DNA from: Streptomyces chrestomyceticus JCM 4735
GTDB taxonomy: Bacteria; Actinomycetota; Actinomycetes; Streptomycetales; Streptomycetaceae
NCBI RefSeq assembly: GCF_003865135.1
Contig: NZ_BHZC01000001.1
Location: 1,922,001-1,986,000 of the forward strand
Direction of reading: 5' to 3'
Length of the DNA stretch: 64,000 nt
The notes under the pieces are model-generated. The model did no database searches. It was not told the DNA's origin and was given only the letters and a program-made list of their open reading frames with translations. Below are positions 52,935 through 62,753 of this stretch, piece after piece. Each line of letters starts with the position of its first letter. Within the stretch, counting starts at the first letter, position 1. A program made the position numbers and the translations under genes.

Positions 52935-53306
52935 GGCATCATCATGGCACATCGATGGTGCCATGGCGAGCCAGTTTGGCGCTCACTCTTCCGGAAAGGC
53001 TCTGACCAGCGGGTTCACTGGTGAATCGGTGCGCCATGGCGCCGCCTTGACCGGGGAGCCGCTCGCGATGGCGCCGCAGCGACGCCAGGGTGACACCACT
53101 TGGGCGGAGGGGACCCACCTCGCCACATCGCGGCCACTGCGCCAGCGGAACGCCGTTATGGCGCCATGGCGTCACCGGCTGACACCACCACTCCACCGAC
53201 CGGACGCCGCCGGGCCTGCCGCGTACCCGGGCGGGCGCCCGGCCGCGGCCCGGACCCGGGCCCTTAAAGTCGGGTACGACCCATCGTGCCGACGGAAAGC
53301 ACCCCC
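52935..53306. promoter_or_regulatory. Divergent intergenic region with repeated GCCATGGCG operators
   Basis: GCCATGGCG occurs at 52960-52968, 53033-53041 (within the palindrome GCGCCATGGCGC) and 53163-53171. The first copy overlaps CATGGCAC-N7-GTGCCATG (52943-52965), just upstream of the RHH gene start. Probable multi-site operator of the RHH protein. TAAAGT at 53265-53270 is a -10 candidate for the ABC genes on the other side. No gene fits the interval. Confidence 0.55.
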
Positions 53307-54011
53307 ATGAAGGCCAGGACCAACGCGAACGCGCTGCTGCAACTGCGCGGCGTCAGCCGTCGCTACGGCGACCGGCAGGCACTGCGCCCGATCGACCTCG
53401 ACGTGGCCGCCGGCAGTTGCACGGCCCTGTTCGGCCACAACGGGTCCGGCAAGTCCACCCTGCTGCGCATCGCGTGCGGCCGGGACGCGCCGACCACCGG
53501 CACGGCCCGGTTCGCGGGCCGCAAGGTGACCGAGGACGATCCGGAGGTACGGGCGCGGGTCGCGGTGGTCGGCGACAGCGTCGCCTGCTACCCGGACCTG
53601 ACCGTCCGCGAACACCTCGAACTCGTCACCGTGGCGCACGCCGTGGACGACGCCCAGGCATGGATCGACCAGGTGCTCGCCGACCGACGGCTGGCCGGTC
53701 ACGCCCACGCGCTGCCGGGTTCGCTCTCCTCCGGCCAGTTGCAGTCGCTGCTGCTGGCCGCCGCGCTGGTACGGCCGCGAGACCTGCTCGTCCTCGACGA
53801 ACCCGAGCAGCGGCTGGACCCCGACGCCCGCGCGCGCCTGGCCGCCCTGCTGGCCGCCGAGAAGGCGGACGGCGTGGCCGTCCTGCTCGCCACGCACCAG
53901 GCGGAGCTGGCCCTGGAGGTCGCCGACCGCATGATCGCGCTGGAGGACGGCGAGGTCGTCGAAGAGGGCAGTCCGGCCGAGGTGCTGGAGAAGCTGGGCG
54001 TCCGCTCATGA
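53307..54011 (+). CDS. ABC transporter ATP-binding protein
   Basis: 234 aa. Walker A GHNGSGKST, signature LSSGQLQSLLLA (variant of LSGGQ), Walker B LLVLDEPEQRLDP and H-loop ATHQAELAL. GGAAAG lies 7 nt before ATG 53307. The stop overlaps the start of the membrane gene (ATGA), which is its transmembrane partner. Likely an exporter-type ATPase; substrate unknown. Confidence 0.92.
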   Translation: MKARTNANALLQLRGVSRRYGDRQALRPIDLDVAAGSCTALFGHNGSGKSTLLRIACGRDAPTTGTARFAGRKVTEDDPEVRARVAVVGDSVACYPDLTVREHLELVTVAHAVDDAQAWIDQVLADRRLAGHAHALPGSLSSGQLQSLLLAAALVRPRDLLVLDEPEQRLDPDARARLAALLAAEKADGVAVLLATHQAELALEVADRMIALEDGEVVEEGSPAEVLEKLGVRS

Positions 54012-55750
54012 CCGCACGCGACACGGAACGCGCCACGGAAGAGAACGCGCGGACGGCGGTCCCCGGCCCCGTAGGGGACGAAACCGGGGAGGCGCCCGAG
54101 GAACACGCCGTCTGGACCGAGGCCGACGACGACCGCACCGCCGAGACCCTGCACTGGCTGCGCGCCAAGCGCCGCGCCCACCACCGCCAGCGCCGCCGCG
54201 ACCGGGCCGTACTCGTCTACTGCGTCGTCCTCGCGGCCCTGGGGTACGGCAGCGGCTACGCCGTCCGCTTCCTGCGCGAACTGAAACTCGGCGCGGACCA
54301 CGGCAGCCTCGGCGCCGATCTCCAGCGCACCCTGCCCGCCGCCTTCGTCGCCGTCACCCTCGGGCTGGCCGTACTCGCCTCGCGCGACGCGCTGTGGCGC
54401 GGGCCGGTCGTGGTGTCCGGGCCTTCCGTCGGCTGGCTCCTCGCCCAGCCCGTACGGCGCGGAGCGGTACTGCGCCCCAGCTTCCGGCTCTCCGCCGGAC
54501 TGGCCGTGGGCGCGGGACTGCTGGTGGCGGCGGCCGCCGCCGTGGTCCTCCAGGTCACCGGCCAGACCTCCTTCGGCGGCGGGCTCCTGGCCCTGCTCCC
54601 GGCGGCGGTCTGTCTGCCGCTGCTGGCCGTCTCACTCGGCATGGCGGTGGAGCGCAGACCGCACCTGGCACCGTACGTACGGCGTGCGACCGCGCCCGCC
54701 GCCCTGCTGCTGGCCCTCGGCGCGGCCCAGGCCGCCCTGGCCGGCGCCGGCCACCGCTGGTCGCCCCTGGAACTGGCCGAGCTGTGGTCCGGCCCGTGGG
54801 GCTGGGCGGCGCAGCCGGTCGTGTCCGTGACGGGCGGAGCGGCGCACGGGTGGCCGGCCGCGACCGTGCTCCTCGTGGCCGTCACCGCCGCGGCCGTCCT
54901 GTACGCGCACCGGGACGCCGCGCACGTACCCAACGCCCAGTTGCGCAGCCGCGCGGCGACGGCCACGGCCGTCACGTCCGGGGTGTTCGCCCTGGAACTG
55001 CGGGCCGCGAAACTGGCTGTCCTGGAGGCCGGCGGCGACGAACCGAAGCGCCGGTTCCGCCTGCGGGCACCGCGGAACCGGCACCTCGTCGTCGTCTGGC
55101 GCGACCTGCTGGCCCTGCTGCGCGCGCCCGGAAGGCTGGGCCGCGCCGTCGCCTGGACGGCCGCTGCCGCCGCCGCGGCGGGACTCGGCGCGGCGACGGC
55201 GGGCGAGAAGCGCGTCCTCGGCCTGGCCGTAGGGCTGTTGTGCGGGTACGCGGCGGTCGGCGCCCTCGCCGAACCGGCCCGTCTGGAGACCGACAACGTA
55301 CGGCGGGCGGCCTGGTCGCCGTTCCGGCTGCGGACGCTGATGCTGCATCACACGATCGTGCCCGCGGTGCTCGGCGCGCTGCTGGGCCTGCTCGCGGCCG
55401 TGCCGTACGCGCTGGCCGGCGCGGCGTGGACGCTCCTGCTCATGCCGCTGTGCGCACTGCCGTTCGCGGCGGCGGCGGTCTTCGGCGCGTGCCGCGGACC
55501 GGCCCGTACCGACCTGCTGTTCGTCGGTGGCGCCACGCCGATGGGCGGCCCGGGACCGTTCCTGTTCGCCGCGTGGTACGCCGCCGGACCGCTGGTGTCG
55601 GTCACCGGCCTCGTCCTCGTACTGAACGCGGCCCTCGGCCACGGCCTCGACGCCCGGTCCGTGTCCTCCGTGGCCGTCGTGGCGGCACTGCTCACGGCCG
55701 GTCTGCTGTTCTTCGTGACGCGCTCGGCGGACCGTCTCGTCAAGCACTGA
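54008..55750 (+). CDS. Large membrane protein, partner of the ABC ATPase (DUF6297-like)
   Basis: 580 aa. A ~60-residue charged cytoplasmic N-terminus precedes 10-12 transmembrane helices in two clusters, separated by a soluble segment around residues 320-370. I recall a streptomycete family (DUF6297) with this architecture next to an ATPase but cannot confirm it. ATGA overlap with the ATPase gene supports a complex. TM segments such as VVLAALGYGSGYAVRF and AALLTAGLLFFVTRSAD are clear. Confidence 0.8.
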   Translation: MTARDTERATEENARTAVPGPVGDETGEAPEEHAVWTEADDDRTAETLHWLRAKRRAHHRQRRRDRAVLVYCVVLAALGYGSGYAVRFLRELKLGADHGSLGADLQRTLPAAFVAVTLGLAVLASRDALWRGPVVVSGPSVGWLLAQPVRRGAVLRPSFRLSAGLAVGAGLLVAAAAAVVLQVTGQTSFGGGLLALLPAAVCLPLLAVSLGMAVERRPHLAPYVRRATAPAALLLALGAAQAALAGAGHRWSPLELAELWSGPWGWAAQPVVSVTGGAAHGWPAATVLLVAVTAAAVLYAHRDAAHVPNAQLRSRAATATAVTSGVFALELRAAKLAVLEAGGDEPKRRFRLRAPRNRHLVVVWRDLLALLRAPGRLGRAVAWTAAAAAAAGLGAATAGEKRVLGLAVGLLCGYAAVGALAEPARLETDNVRRAAWSPFRLRTLMLHHTIVPAVLGALLGLLAAVPYALAGAAWTLLLMPLCALPFAAAAVFGACRGPARTDLLFVGGATPMGGPGPFLFAAWYAAGPLVSVTGLVLVLNAALGHGLDARSVSSVAVVAALLTAGLLFFVTRSADRLVKH

Positions 55751-55792
55751 ATTCCCGCCGACGGAGCTGACGCGGGCGGTAAAGTCGCGTAC

Positions 55793-55834
55793 ATGAGCAA
55801 CCACCGCGCGACCGGGCCCACGGGATTCGAGTAG
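55793..55834 (+). CDS. Possible 13-codon leaderless leader peptide
   Basis: ATG 55793 opens MSNHRATGPTGFE and a TAG. A -10-like TAAAGT (55780-55785) lies 7 nt before the ATG, so the transcript would be leaderless; a perfect hairpin starts one base after the stop. This promoter, mini-ORF and hairpin order resembles an attenuator ahead of the gene at 55876. Confidence 0.35.
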   Translation: MSNHRATGPTGFE

Positions 55835-55835
55835 C

Positions 55836-55856
55836 CCGCCAGGAAATACCTGGCGG
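55836..55856 (+). terminator. Hairpin after the mini-ORF
   Basis: Perfect 8-bp stem CCGCCAGG-AAATA-CCTGGCGG, with TCGTTACC after it. Either attenuator or terminator between the ABC operon and the next gene. Confidence 0.6.
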
Positions 55857-55875
55857 TCGTTACCGACGGAGTCCC

Positions 55876-56265
55876 GTGGCACGTACCGCCCACCACGTTC
55901 CCCCTTCCCGCAGCCGGAATACGGACGCCCGCCCGCCGGGCGGCCCTTGGCATTCCGTGGTCGTCCGCGACCTCAGGTACAGCGCCCGCAGCCTGGCCGA
56001 AGCCGCGCGCGCGCCCGGGAGGCCACGGCCGCTGCCCGTCCGCCGCCAGGTGGACGTCCGCTCCTTTCCCCGGCACCAGCGGGACCGTTCCGTGGCCCGC
56101 TGGGCCGCCGTGGAGGAACGCCGGGCGCGCCAGCGGCTGCGGGCCCAGATCGGAATGCTGCTGCGTCGGGTGAATTCCCCCGGCGAGGAAGGCATGCTCG
56201 ACCTCGCGGACACGGTGGACGTGCTGCCGGCGCGCCATCGACGGAATTCGCTCTGGCTCGCTTGA
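55876..56265 (+). CDS. Conserved basic hypothetical protein
   Basis: 129 aa, strongly basic, no signal peptide. Arg-rich segments (RDRSVARWAAVEERRARQRLRAQIGMLLRRVN) suggest a helical nucleic-acid-binding protein. GGAG precedes the GTG start at 55876. Preceded by a possible leader peptide and hairpin. Family not recognised. Confidence 0.65.
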   Translation: MARTAHHVPPSRSRNTDARPPGGPWHSVVVRDLRYSARSLAEAARAPGRPRPLPVRRQVDVRSFPRHQRDRSVARWAAVEERRARQRLRAQIGMLLRRVNSPGEEGMLDLADTVDVLPARHRRNSLWLA

Positions 56266-56342
56266 GGACCGATCAGGCCCGGCCATTCCCTGCGGCTACG
56301 CTGACCAGGGCAGTCGACAGCACGCAGGACTCGGGGGACGCC

Positions 56343-56894
56343 ATGAACCGACCACTGCTGTTCCTCGACGTGGACGGGCCGCTCAACCCGTATGCGGCCA
56401 AGCCGCAGAGGCGTCCCGACGGCTACACCACGATCAGGGTGCCCCGCGACGGCGCCCAGGAGGAGAACCTGGGCCTGTCGTCCCGGCGGCGCCCCCTGCG
56501 GGTCTGGCTCAACCCGGAGCACGGGCAATTCCTGCTCCGGCTCGGGTTCCAGCTCTGCTGGGCCACCACCTGGATGGACAACGCCAACCGGTGGATAGCA
56601 CCGGTGCTCGGCCTTCCCGAACTTCCCTTCGTCGACTTCGGCGACGTCTTGCTCCAGGAGCGTCCTGACGGCGTCCACTGGAAGACCGGCCCGCTGGTGA
56701 ACTACGCCGACGGCCGCCCTTTCGCCTGGGTGGACGACGAACAGAGCGCGCTGGACCAGACGTATGTGACCGCCCACCACCGGGGGCCCGGACTGCTGCA
56801 CCACGTCAATCCCCGGGTCGGCCTGCGGGAGAACGACTTCCGCACGCTCGCCGACTTCGCCCGGTCCCTGGACGCTCCCCAGGCCACCGGCTGA
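56343..56894 (+). CDS. HAD-domain-like protein
   Basis: 183 aa. The N-terminal RPLLFLDVDGPLNPYA carries the HAD motif I (DxDG, nucleophile Asp9), and FAWVDDEQS is a candidate motif IV. A mid segment WATTWMDNANR resembles HAD family caps used in small actinomycete hydrolases of unknown substrate. GGGGGA precedes ATG 56343. Confidence 0.8.
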   Translation: MNRPLLFLDVDGPLNPYAAKPQRRPDGYTTIRVPRDGAQEENLGLSSRRRPLRVWLNPEHGQFLLRLGFQLCWATTWMDNANRWIAPVLGLPELPFVDFGDVLLQERPDGVHWKTGPLVNYADGRPFAWVDDEQSALDQTYVTAHHRGPGLLHHVNPRVGLRENDFRTLADFARSLDAPQATG

Positions 56895-56940
56895 GCGAAA
56901 ATCGGCTGCCGTGTGCCGGGGCACCTGCGACGGTACGTCC

Positions 56941-57462
56941 ATGAACGCCATGGAGACCTGTCCCGTCGTCCGCCCGGCCGTGCCCGGCGACCTTCCCGTA
57001 CTGCGTGACATCGAGCGGGCCGCCGGAGAGGCGTTCCGCACTGTGGGCATGGAGCGGATCGCGGACGACGAGCCGCCGTCGCTGCCGGAGTTGGCGCGCT
57101 ACCAGGAGGCGGGGCGGGCGCTGGTCGCCTGCTCCGCACCGGGCGGCGCGCCGCTCGCGTACCTGCTCTGGGAGCCGGTCGACGGCTGCGCGCACATCGA
57201 GCAGGTGTCCGTCCATCCGGACGGCGCGCGCCGCGGGCTCGGCCGGGCGCTCATCGAGCGTGCTCGGCAGGACAGCGGGCTGCCGTCGGTCACCCTGACC
57301 ACCTTCGCGGACGTGCCGTGGAACGCCCCGTACTACGCCCGGCTCGGCTTCCGTGTCCTGGACGACGCCGACCTCACGCAGGGCCTGCGCGCGATCCGTC
57401 GCCGGGAGGCGGAGCTGGGGCTGGACCGGTGGGAGCGGGTCTGCATGCGGCGGGACGGCTGA
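56941..57462 (+). CDS. GNAT-family N-acetyltransferase
   Basis: 173 aa single GNAT domain: VRPAVPGDLPVLRDIERAAGEAF, HIEQVSVHPDGARRGLGRALIERARQ (acetyl-CoA loop RRGLGRA), NAPYYARLGFRVL. Similar to general amino-group acetyltransferases; substrate unknown. Starts at 56941 or 56950. Confidence 0.88.
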   Translation: MNAMETCPVVRPAVPGDLPVLRDIERAAGEAFRTVGMERIADDEPPSLPELARYQEAGRALVACSAPGGAPLAYLLWEPVDGCAHIEQVSVHPDGARRGLGRALIERARQDSGLPSVTLTTFADVPWNAPYYARLGFRVLDDADLTQGLRAIRRREAELGLDRWERVCMRRDG

Positions 57463-57575
57463 CGCGAGCAGGGGTGGGTGACGCGGGAGGCCGGAGGGGC
57501 GGCGGTGGCCTGGTTGCGTGACGCGCGGGTGCGCCCCGGTTGCCCGGGGCTTCGGCCGACGGGGACCATCGCGGG

Positions 57576-58640
57576 ATGAATCCACGTCAATCGGCCTCCT
57601 CGTCCGTCCCTGAGCCTGCCGCGACGAGCCTCGACGGCGGCGATGGCGACGGTGGCAACGATGCGTCCGGCAGGGCGGACAGGGCGACCCCGCGCCTCTC
57701 CCCCGCCCGGCGGGTCTGTGCCGTCGCCGCGGCGGGCTGCGTCGCCGTCCTCGTGCCGCTGCTCGGTACGGGACTCGTGGTCGACGAGTCGTACGAGATC
57801 CGATTACCCGGGGACGGGGCCACCGCGCTGCTGCGGGCGGTACTGCTGGCCACGCTGTGCGTACAGGTCGGCGAGCTGGCCGGGGTGCGGCTCGCGCGGC
57901 GTGTGCGGGGCGCGTCGGCCGCGTTGCCGCGGGGGTGGTCGAAGCGGGCCGCGTGGGTGGGAGCGGCGGCGGCCGTGGGGCAGTTGCTGCTGGTCGCGGG
58001 GAGCGGGTCGCCGCTGGCGGGGCTGTCGGGGCCGGCGCTGGTCGACGCGTACGCCACCCGGCCCGGCCTGCTGGCCCTCCTGGAGGCCAACGCGTTTCTG
58101 CTCGCCGCCCTGTGTGCGGCTTCCCGCCGTCCGGGGTGGGCCGGTGTTCCGCTGGCCGCCGTCGTCTTCGGCGAGGCGCTGCGGGCCCACCCCGAGGCGG
58201 ACACACCGCTGGTCGGCGTCGCGCTCACCCTCGTCCATCTGACGTCGACCGCGCTGTGGGCGGGTGGTCTGCTGTACGTGCTGCGGACGCGGTGGTGCTG
58301 ACGGCAGGAGGTGGCGGCGGGGCGGGAGTTGCTGCTGCGGTACGCCCGGCCGGCGGCGCTGCTGTTCGCCGCGATCACGGTCACCGGCGTGTGCAGCACC
58401 CTGCGCCGGCTGCCGCTCGCGGAGACGTTCGGCACGGCGTACGGCCGTGTCCTGCTGGCCAAGCTCGTGCTCGTCCTGGTGGTGGGCGGCCTGGCGCTGG
58501 CCGCCCGCAGGCGGTTGCGGCGGGAGGTGGCGCTGCCGGGGGCGGCGACCGGACCGGCCCGCGCGGAGGTGGCGGCGCTGGCCGCGGTGGTCGTGGTTTC
58601 CGCCGTGCTGACCGCCGTACCGCTGCCGCCCGCGCCGTGA
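57576..58640 (+). pseudogene. CopD-domain membrane protein interrupted by an in-frame TGA
   Basis: Copper-resistance CopD-family membrane protein, expected ~354 aa. The first part (to TGA 58299-58301, ...WAGGLLYVLRTRWC) and the second (RQEVAAGRELLLRYARPAALLFAAITVTGVCSTLRRLP..., to 58640) are in the same frame and together form a normal CopD domain with about 8 helices. A single codon, TGA for probably CGA or TGG, breaks it. GTG 58311 could restart translation but its AGGAG is too close. Nonsense mutation or sequence error. Confidence 0.75.
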
Positions 58641-58707
58641 GGCCCGTACCCGCCCGTATCGGCAGTGCGCCGGAACCGCCGCGCCCCTCGCGCGCGATAA
58701 TGGCCGG

Positions 58708-59082
58708 ATGTTCGATGCGAAGCGGCTGCGGGCCGTCTGCCTGGGCTTCAACGGGGCGGTCGAGGAGTTCCCGTTCCCCGGGAACCAGGAGGTGTGCACG
58801 TTCAAGGTCGGCGGGAAGATCTTCGCGTTGAGCAGCCTGGACGCCGGGCCGCTGAGCGTGAGTCTGAAGTGCGACCCCGACCTGGCGGAGCGGCTGCGGG
58901 CCGCGCACCCCGAGATCGTGCCGGGCTACCACCTCAACAAGCGGCACTGGAACACCGTCTCGCTGACGGGCGCGCTGGACGACCGGCTGGTCCTGGACAT
59001 GATCGAGGACTCGTACGACCTCATCGTCGCGCGGCTGCCGCGGGCGCAGCAGCTCGTGCTGGACTGGCCGGGCCACGCCTGA
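58708..59082 (+). CDS. MmcQ/YjbR-family protein
   Basis: 124 aa YjbR fold (double-wing, DNA-binding-like). Motifs: CLGFNGAVEEFPFPGNQEVCTFKVGGKIFALSSL, VSLKCDPDLAERLRAAHPEIVPGYHLNKRHWNTVSL, EDSYDLIVARLPRAQQ. Function of the family is unproven; it occurs as a stand-alone small protein in many actinomycetes. Confidence 0.9.
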   Translation: MFDAKRLRAVCLGFNGAVEEFPFPGNQEVCTFKVGGKIFALSSLDAGPLSVSLKCDPDLAERLRAAHPEIVPGYHLNKRHWNTVSLTGALDDRLVLDMIEDSYDLIVARLPRAQQLVLDWPGHA

Positions 59083-59140
59083 TCCCAGGGCGCGCGGCCC
59101 GGCCGTGCCTGCCGTGACGTCCGACCGTCACACCCGACCG

Positions 59141-60889
59141 TTACGCCGGTGCCGCTTCGACGGGACCGGACGGTTCCGGAGCGGCGGCCGGTCCGGCCGC
59201 GGCCTCCGTCTCCTGCGTCAGCCGCGCCGCCAGCCGCTCCCGCAGCTCGACCTTCCTGACCTTGCCGCTGACCGTCATCGGGAAGGCGTCGAGGACATGG
59301 ACGTACCGCGGCACCTTGTAGTGCGCCAGGCGCGAGCGGCAGAAGCGGGCCAGCTCGTCGCGGGTGAGGCCGTCCGCGGAGTCGCGCAGGATGACGCAGG
59401 CGGCGATCTCCTCGCCGTACTTGGCGTCCGGGACGCCGACCACCTGCACGTCCGCGATCTTGGGGTGGGTGTAGAGGAACTCCTCGATCTCGCGCGGGTA
59501 GACGTTCTCCCCACCCCGGATGATCATGTCCTTGATGCGGCCGACGATCCGCAGATAGCCGTCGTCGTTCATCACCGCGAGATCGCCGGTGTGCATCCAG
59601 CGCTCCGCGTCGATCGCCTCGTCGGTGCGCTCCGGCTCCTCCCAGTAGCCCAGCATCACGCTGTAGCCGCGGGTGCACAGTTCGCCCGGCTCGCCGCGCG
59701 GTACCGTCGCGCCGGTCACCGGGTCCACCACCTTGACCTCGATGTGCGGCAGGACTCGGCCGACCGTGCCGGTGCGGTGCGCCAGGTCGTCGTCGCGCCG
59801 GGTCTGGGTGGAGACCGGTGAGGTCTCGGTCATGCCGTAGCAGATGGAGACCTCGCCCATGTGCATCTCGGAGACGACCCGCCGCATCACCTCCTCGGGG
59901 CACGGCGAGCCCGCCATGATGCCGGTGCGCAGCGACGACAGGTCGTACGAGGCGAAGTCCGGGTGGTCCAGTTCGGCGATGAACATCGTCGGTACGCCGT
60001 ACAGGGAGGTGCAGCGCTCCTCCTGGACGGCCCGCAGGGTGTCCGCCGCGTCGAAGGCGGGGGCCGGGATGACGATGCAGGCGCCGTGCGAGGTGGCGCC
60101 GAGGTTGCCCATGACCATGCCGAAGCAGTGGTAGAAGGGCACCGGCAGACAGACCCGGTCGTGCTCGGTGTAGCCGACCGTCTCGCCCACCCAGAAGCCG
60201 TTGTTGAGGATGTTGTGGTGGGAGAGGGTGGCGCCCTTGGGGAAGCCGGTGGTGCCGGAGGTGTACTGGATGTTGACCGGGTCGTGCGGCGACAGTTCCT
60301 TCGCGCAGGCGGCGAGCTTCTCCCGCGGCACCCCGGCGCCGGCCGCCAGCAGGCCGTCCCAGGTGGGATCGTCGATGTAGACCACGTCCCGCAGGGCCCG
60401 GCTCTCGGCCCGTACCTGCTCGATCATCCGCCGGTAGTCGCTGCTCTTGTGCGCGACGGCGGAGACCAGCACGCTCATCCCGGCCTGCTTGAGCACATAC
60501 GCCAATTCGTGCACACGGTAGGCGGGATTGATGTTGACCATGATGGCGCCGATGCGGGCGGTGGCGTACTGCACCAGCACCCACTCGGGGCAGTTGGGCG
60601 CCCAGATGCCGACCCGGTCGCCCTTGCGGACGCCCTTGGCGAGCAGGCCGAGCGCCACCTCGTCCACCGCGCGCCCCAGCTCCGCGTAGGTCCAGCGGCG
60701 CCCGCCCGCCACGTCCACCAGCGCCTCGCGGTCGCCGAACCGGCCGATCGTGCGGTCCAGGTCGGCGCCGATGGTGCGGTCGAGCAGCGGCCGGCCGGTC
60801 TCCCCCCGTGTGTACGCCTCCCGGCGCTGCTCGGCGCCGCTCTCCCGCGGTCCCGGCGGGTGGCTCGGCGGCCTGCTCATGTCGGTCAT
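59141..60889 (-). CDS. Fatty-acyl-CoA synthetase/AMP-binding enzyme
   Basis: 582 aa ANL-superfamily ligase. P-loop [19 protein letters not shown]5 YGMTETSP, A7 [44 protein letters not shown]10 [14 protein letters not shown] with the catalytic Lys. Closest to medium/long-chain FadD-type synthetases. Its ATG overlaps the stop of the partner synthetase (ATGA), so both are co-translated. The C-terminal ~20 residues are low complexity. Confidence 0.93.
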   Translation of the reverse strand: MTDMSRPPSHPPGPRESGAEQRREAYTRGETGRPLLDRTIGADLDRTIGRFGDREALVDVAGGRRWTYAELGRAVDEVALGLLAKGVRKGDRVGIWAPNCPEWVLVQYATARIGAIMVNINPAYRVHELAYVLKQAGMSVLVSAVAHKSSDYRRMIEQVRAESRALRDVVYIDDPTWDGLLAAGAGVPREKLAACAKELSPHDPVNIQYTSGTTGFPKGATLSHHNILNNGFWVGETVGYTEHDRVCLPVPFYHCFGMVMGNLGATSHGACIVIPAPAFDAADTLRAVQEERCTSLYGVPTMFIAELDHPDFASYDLSSLRTGIMAGSPCPEEVMRRVVSEMHMGEVSICYGMTETSPVSTQTRRDDDLAHRTGTVGRVLPHIEVKVVDPVTGATVPRGEPGELCTRGYSVMLGYWEEPERTDEAIDAERWMHTGDLAVMNDDGYLRIVGRIKDMIIRGGENVYPREIEEFLYTHPKIADVQVVGVPDAKYGEEIAACVILRDSADGLTRDELARFCRSRLAHYKVPRYVHVLDAFPMTVSGKVRKVELRERLAARLTQETEAAAGPAAAPEPSGPVEAAPA

Positions 60890-62661
60890 CGGTGGTCTTC
60901 CTCTCGGTACTCGGCGGCGCCGCCGCCCTCTTCGGCGGTGCGCTCGCGCAGCTCCACACGGCGGATCTTGCCGGAGACCGTCTTGGGCAGGTCGGCGAAC
61001 TCCAGCCGCCGCACCCGCTTGTACGGGGCGAGCACCGCGCGGGAGTGCGCGAAGAGTTCGGCCGCGGTCTCCGGGCCAGGCTCCCAGCCGGCCGCCAGCA
61101 CCACGTACGCCTTGGGTACGGCCAGCCGTACGGGGTCCGGCGCGGGCACCACGGCGGCCTCGGCGACCGCTTCGTGCTCCAGCAGTGCGCTCTCCAGCTC
61201 GAAGGGTGAGATCTTGTAGTCGGATGCTTTGAAGACGTCGTCCCGGCGCCCGATGTACGTGACGTAGCCATCGGCGTCCCGCGAGCCGATGTCACCGGTG
61301 CGGTAGTAGCCGCCGGCCATCGCCTCGGCGGTGCGTTCCGGGTCGCCGTGGTAGCCGGTGGTCAGGCCCACCGGCCGGGCGGACAGGTCGAGGGCGATCT
61401 CGCCCTCGTCGGCGGGCTCGCCGGTGACCGGGTCCAGCAGGACGACCTCGAAGCCGGGGGTGGGGCGGCCCATGGAGCCCGGTTTGAGGGGCTGGCCCGG
61501 GGTGTTGGCCACCTGGACGGCGGTCTCGGTCTGCCCAAAGCCGTCGCGGATGGTGACGCCCCACGCCTCCCGTACCCGTTCGATGATCTCCGGGTTGAGC
61601 GGTTCGCCGGCCGCGACGATCTCGCGCGGCGGGTTCTTCAGCGCGGTCAGGTCGGCCTGGATGAGCATCCGCCACACGGTCGGCGGGGCGCAGAAGCTGG
61701 TGACGCCGGCCCGGTCCATCTCGGCCGTCAGCCGGGCCGCGTCGAAGCGGGTGTAGTTGTGGATGAAGACGGTGGCCTCGGCGTTCCAGGGGGCGAAGAG
61801 ATTGGACCAGGCGTGCTTGGCCCAACCGGGTGAGGAGATGTTCAGGTGGACGTCACCGGGTTTCAGGCCGATCCAGTACATCGTCGCCAAGTGGCCGACG
61901 GGGTAGGAGGTGTGGGTGTGCTCGACGAGCTTGGGGCGGGCTGTGGTGCCGGAGGTGAAGTAGAGCATCAGGGTGTCGTCGGCCCGGGTGGGGCCGGTGG
62001 GCTCGTACGTCTCGGGGGCGGTGTACGCGTCCTCGTAGGCGAGCCAGCCCGCGGCGGCCGTCGTGGCGTCCCCGCCGACCGCGATCCGGGTGTAGTCGCC
62101 GGGCACGCCGGCGAACTTGGCGGTGTCCGCGGCCCGTACGAGCACGTGCCGGGCCCGGCCCCGCTCGACGCGGTCGGCCAGGTCGAGCGGGCCGAGCAGC
62201 GGGGTGGCGGGGATGACGACGGCCCGCAGTTTCATCGCCGCGAGGGCGGTCTCCCACAGCTCGGCCTGGTTGCCGAGCATGACCACGATCCGGTCGCCGG
62301 CGCGTACGCCCTGTGCGGCCAGCCAGTTGGCGGCCCGGTTCGAGACGCGGCGCAGCTCGTCGAAGGTGCGGCGGGTGTGGGTACCGTCCTCCTCGACGAT
62401 GTGCAGGGCGGTGCGGCCGTTGCCCTCGGCGATGCGGTCGAACCAGTCCAGCGCCCAGTTGAAGTACGCGGGGCGGGGCCAGGTGAAGCCCGCGCGGGCG
62501 GCGGCGTAGTCCTCGCGGTGGCGGAGGAGGAAGTCCCGCGCCGCGCGGAACTCGGCGGTCGGGTCCGAGGCCGCCGCCGCTCCCGTCACTTCCGTAACCC
62601 CCTTAACACCACCCATACCGCCCGTACCACCCGTCGCACCTGTCGTATCCGTGTCCGCCAT
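60886..62661 (-). CDS. Medium-chain acyl-CoA synthetase-like AMP-binding enzyme
   Basis: 591 aa ANL ligase of the AcsM/acetyl-CoA-synthetase-like group. P-loop [87 protein letters not shown] (catalytic Lys). It has an odd Gly/Thr-rich N-terminal ~30 residues encoded by near-repetitive ACCACCCGT-like DNA. Coupled to the second synthetase. Confidence 0.93.
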   Translation of the reverse strand: MADTDTTGATGGTGGMGGVKGVTEVTGAAAASDPTAEFRAARDFLLRHREDYAAARAGFTWPRPAYFNWALDWFDRIAEGNGRTALHIVEEDGTHTRRTFDELRRVSNRAANWLAAQGVRAGDRIVVMLGNQAELWETALAAMKLRAVVIPATPLLGPLDLADRVERGRARHVLVRAADTAKFAGVPGDYTRIAVGGDATTAAAGWLAYEDAYTAPETYEPTGPTRADDTLMLYFTSGTTARPKLVEHTHTSYPVGHLATMYWIGLKPGDVHLNISSPGWAKHAWSNLFAPWNAEATVFIHNYTRFDAARLTAEMDRAGVTSFCAPPTVWRMLIQADLTALKNPPREIVAAGEPLNPEIIERVREAWGVTIRDGFGQTETAVQVANTPGQPLKPGSMGRPTPGFEVVLLDPVTGEPADEGEIALDLSARPVGLTTGYHGDPERTAEAMAGGYYRTGDIGSRDADGYVTYIGRRDDVFKASDYKISPFELESALLEHEAVAEAAVVPAPDPVRLAVPKAYVVLAAGWEPGPETAAELFAHSRAVLAPYKRVRRLEFADLPKTVSGKIRRVELRERTAEEGGGAAEYREEDHR

Positions 62662-62753
62662 GTGTCCTCCTCATTGCCGCACCGCCTACCGCCATCGTGT
62701 AATCAGTGACGCAGGTCTCACCACCCCCGAACGGGGGAAGCGGAGGTTTCGGC

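Noticed and set aside
58299..58301. TGA in the CopD-like gene read as selenocysteine
   Set aside because: CopD proteins have no known selenocysteine, and no selenocysteine-specific stem is evident right after the codon.
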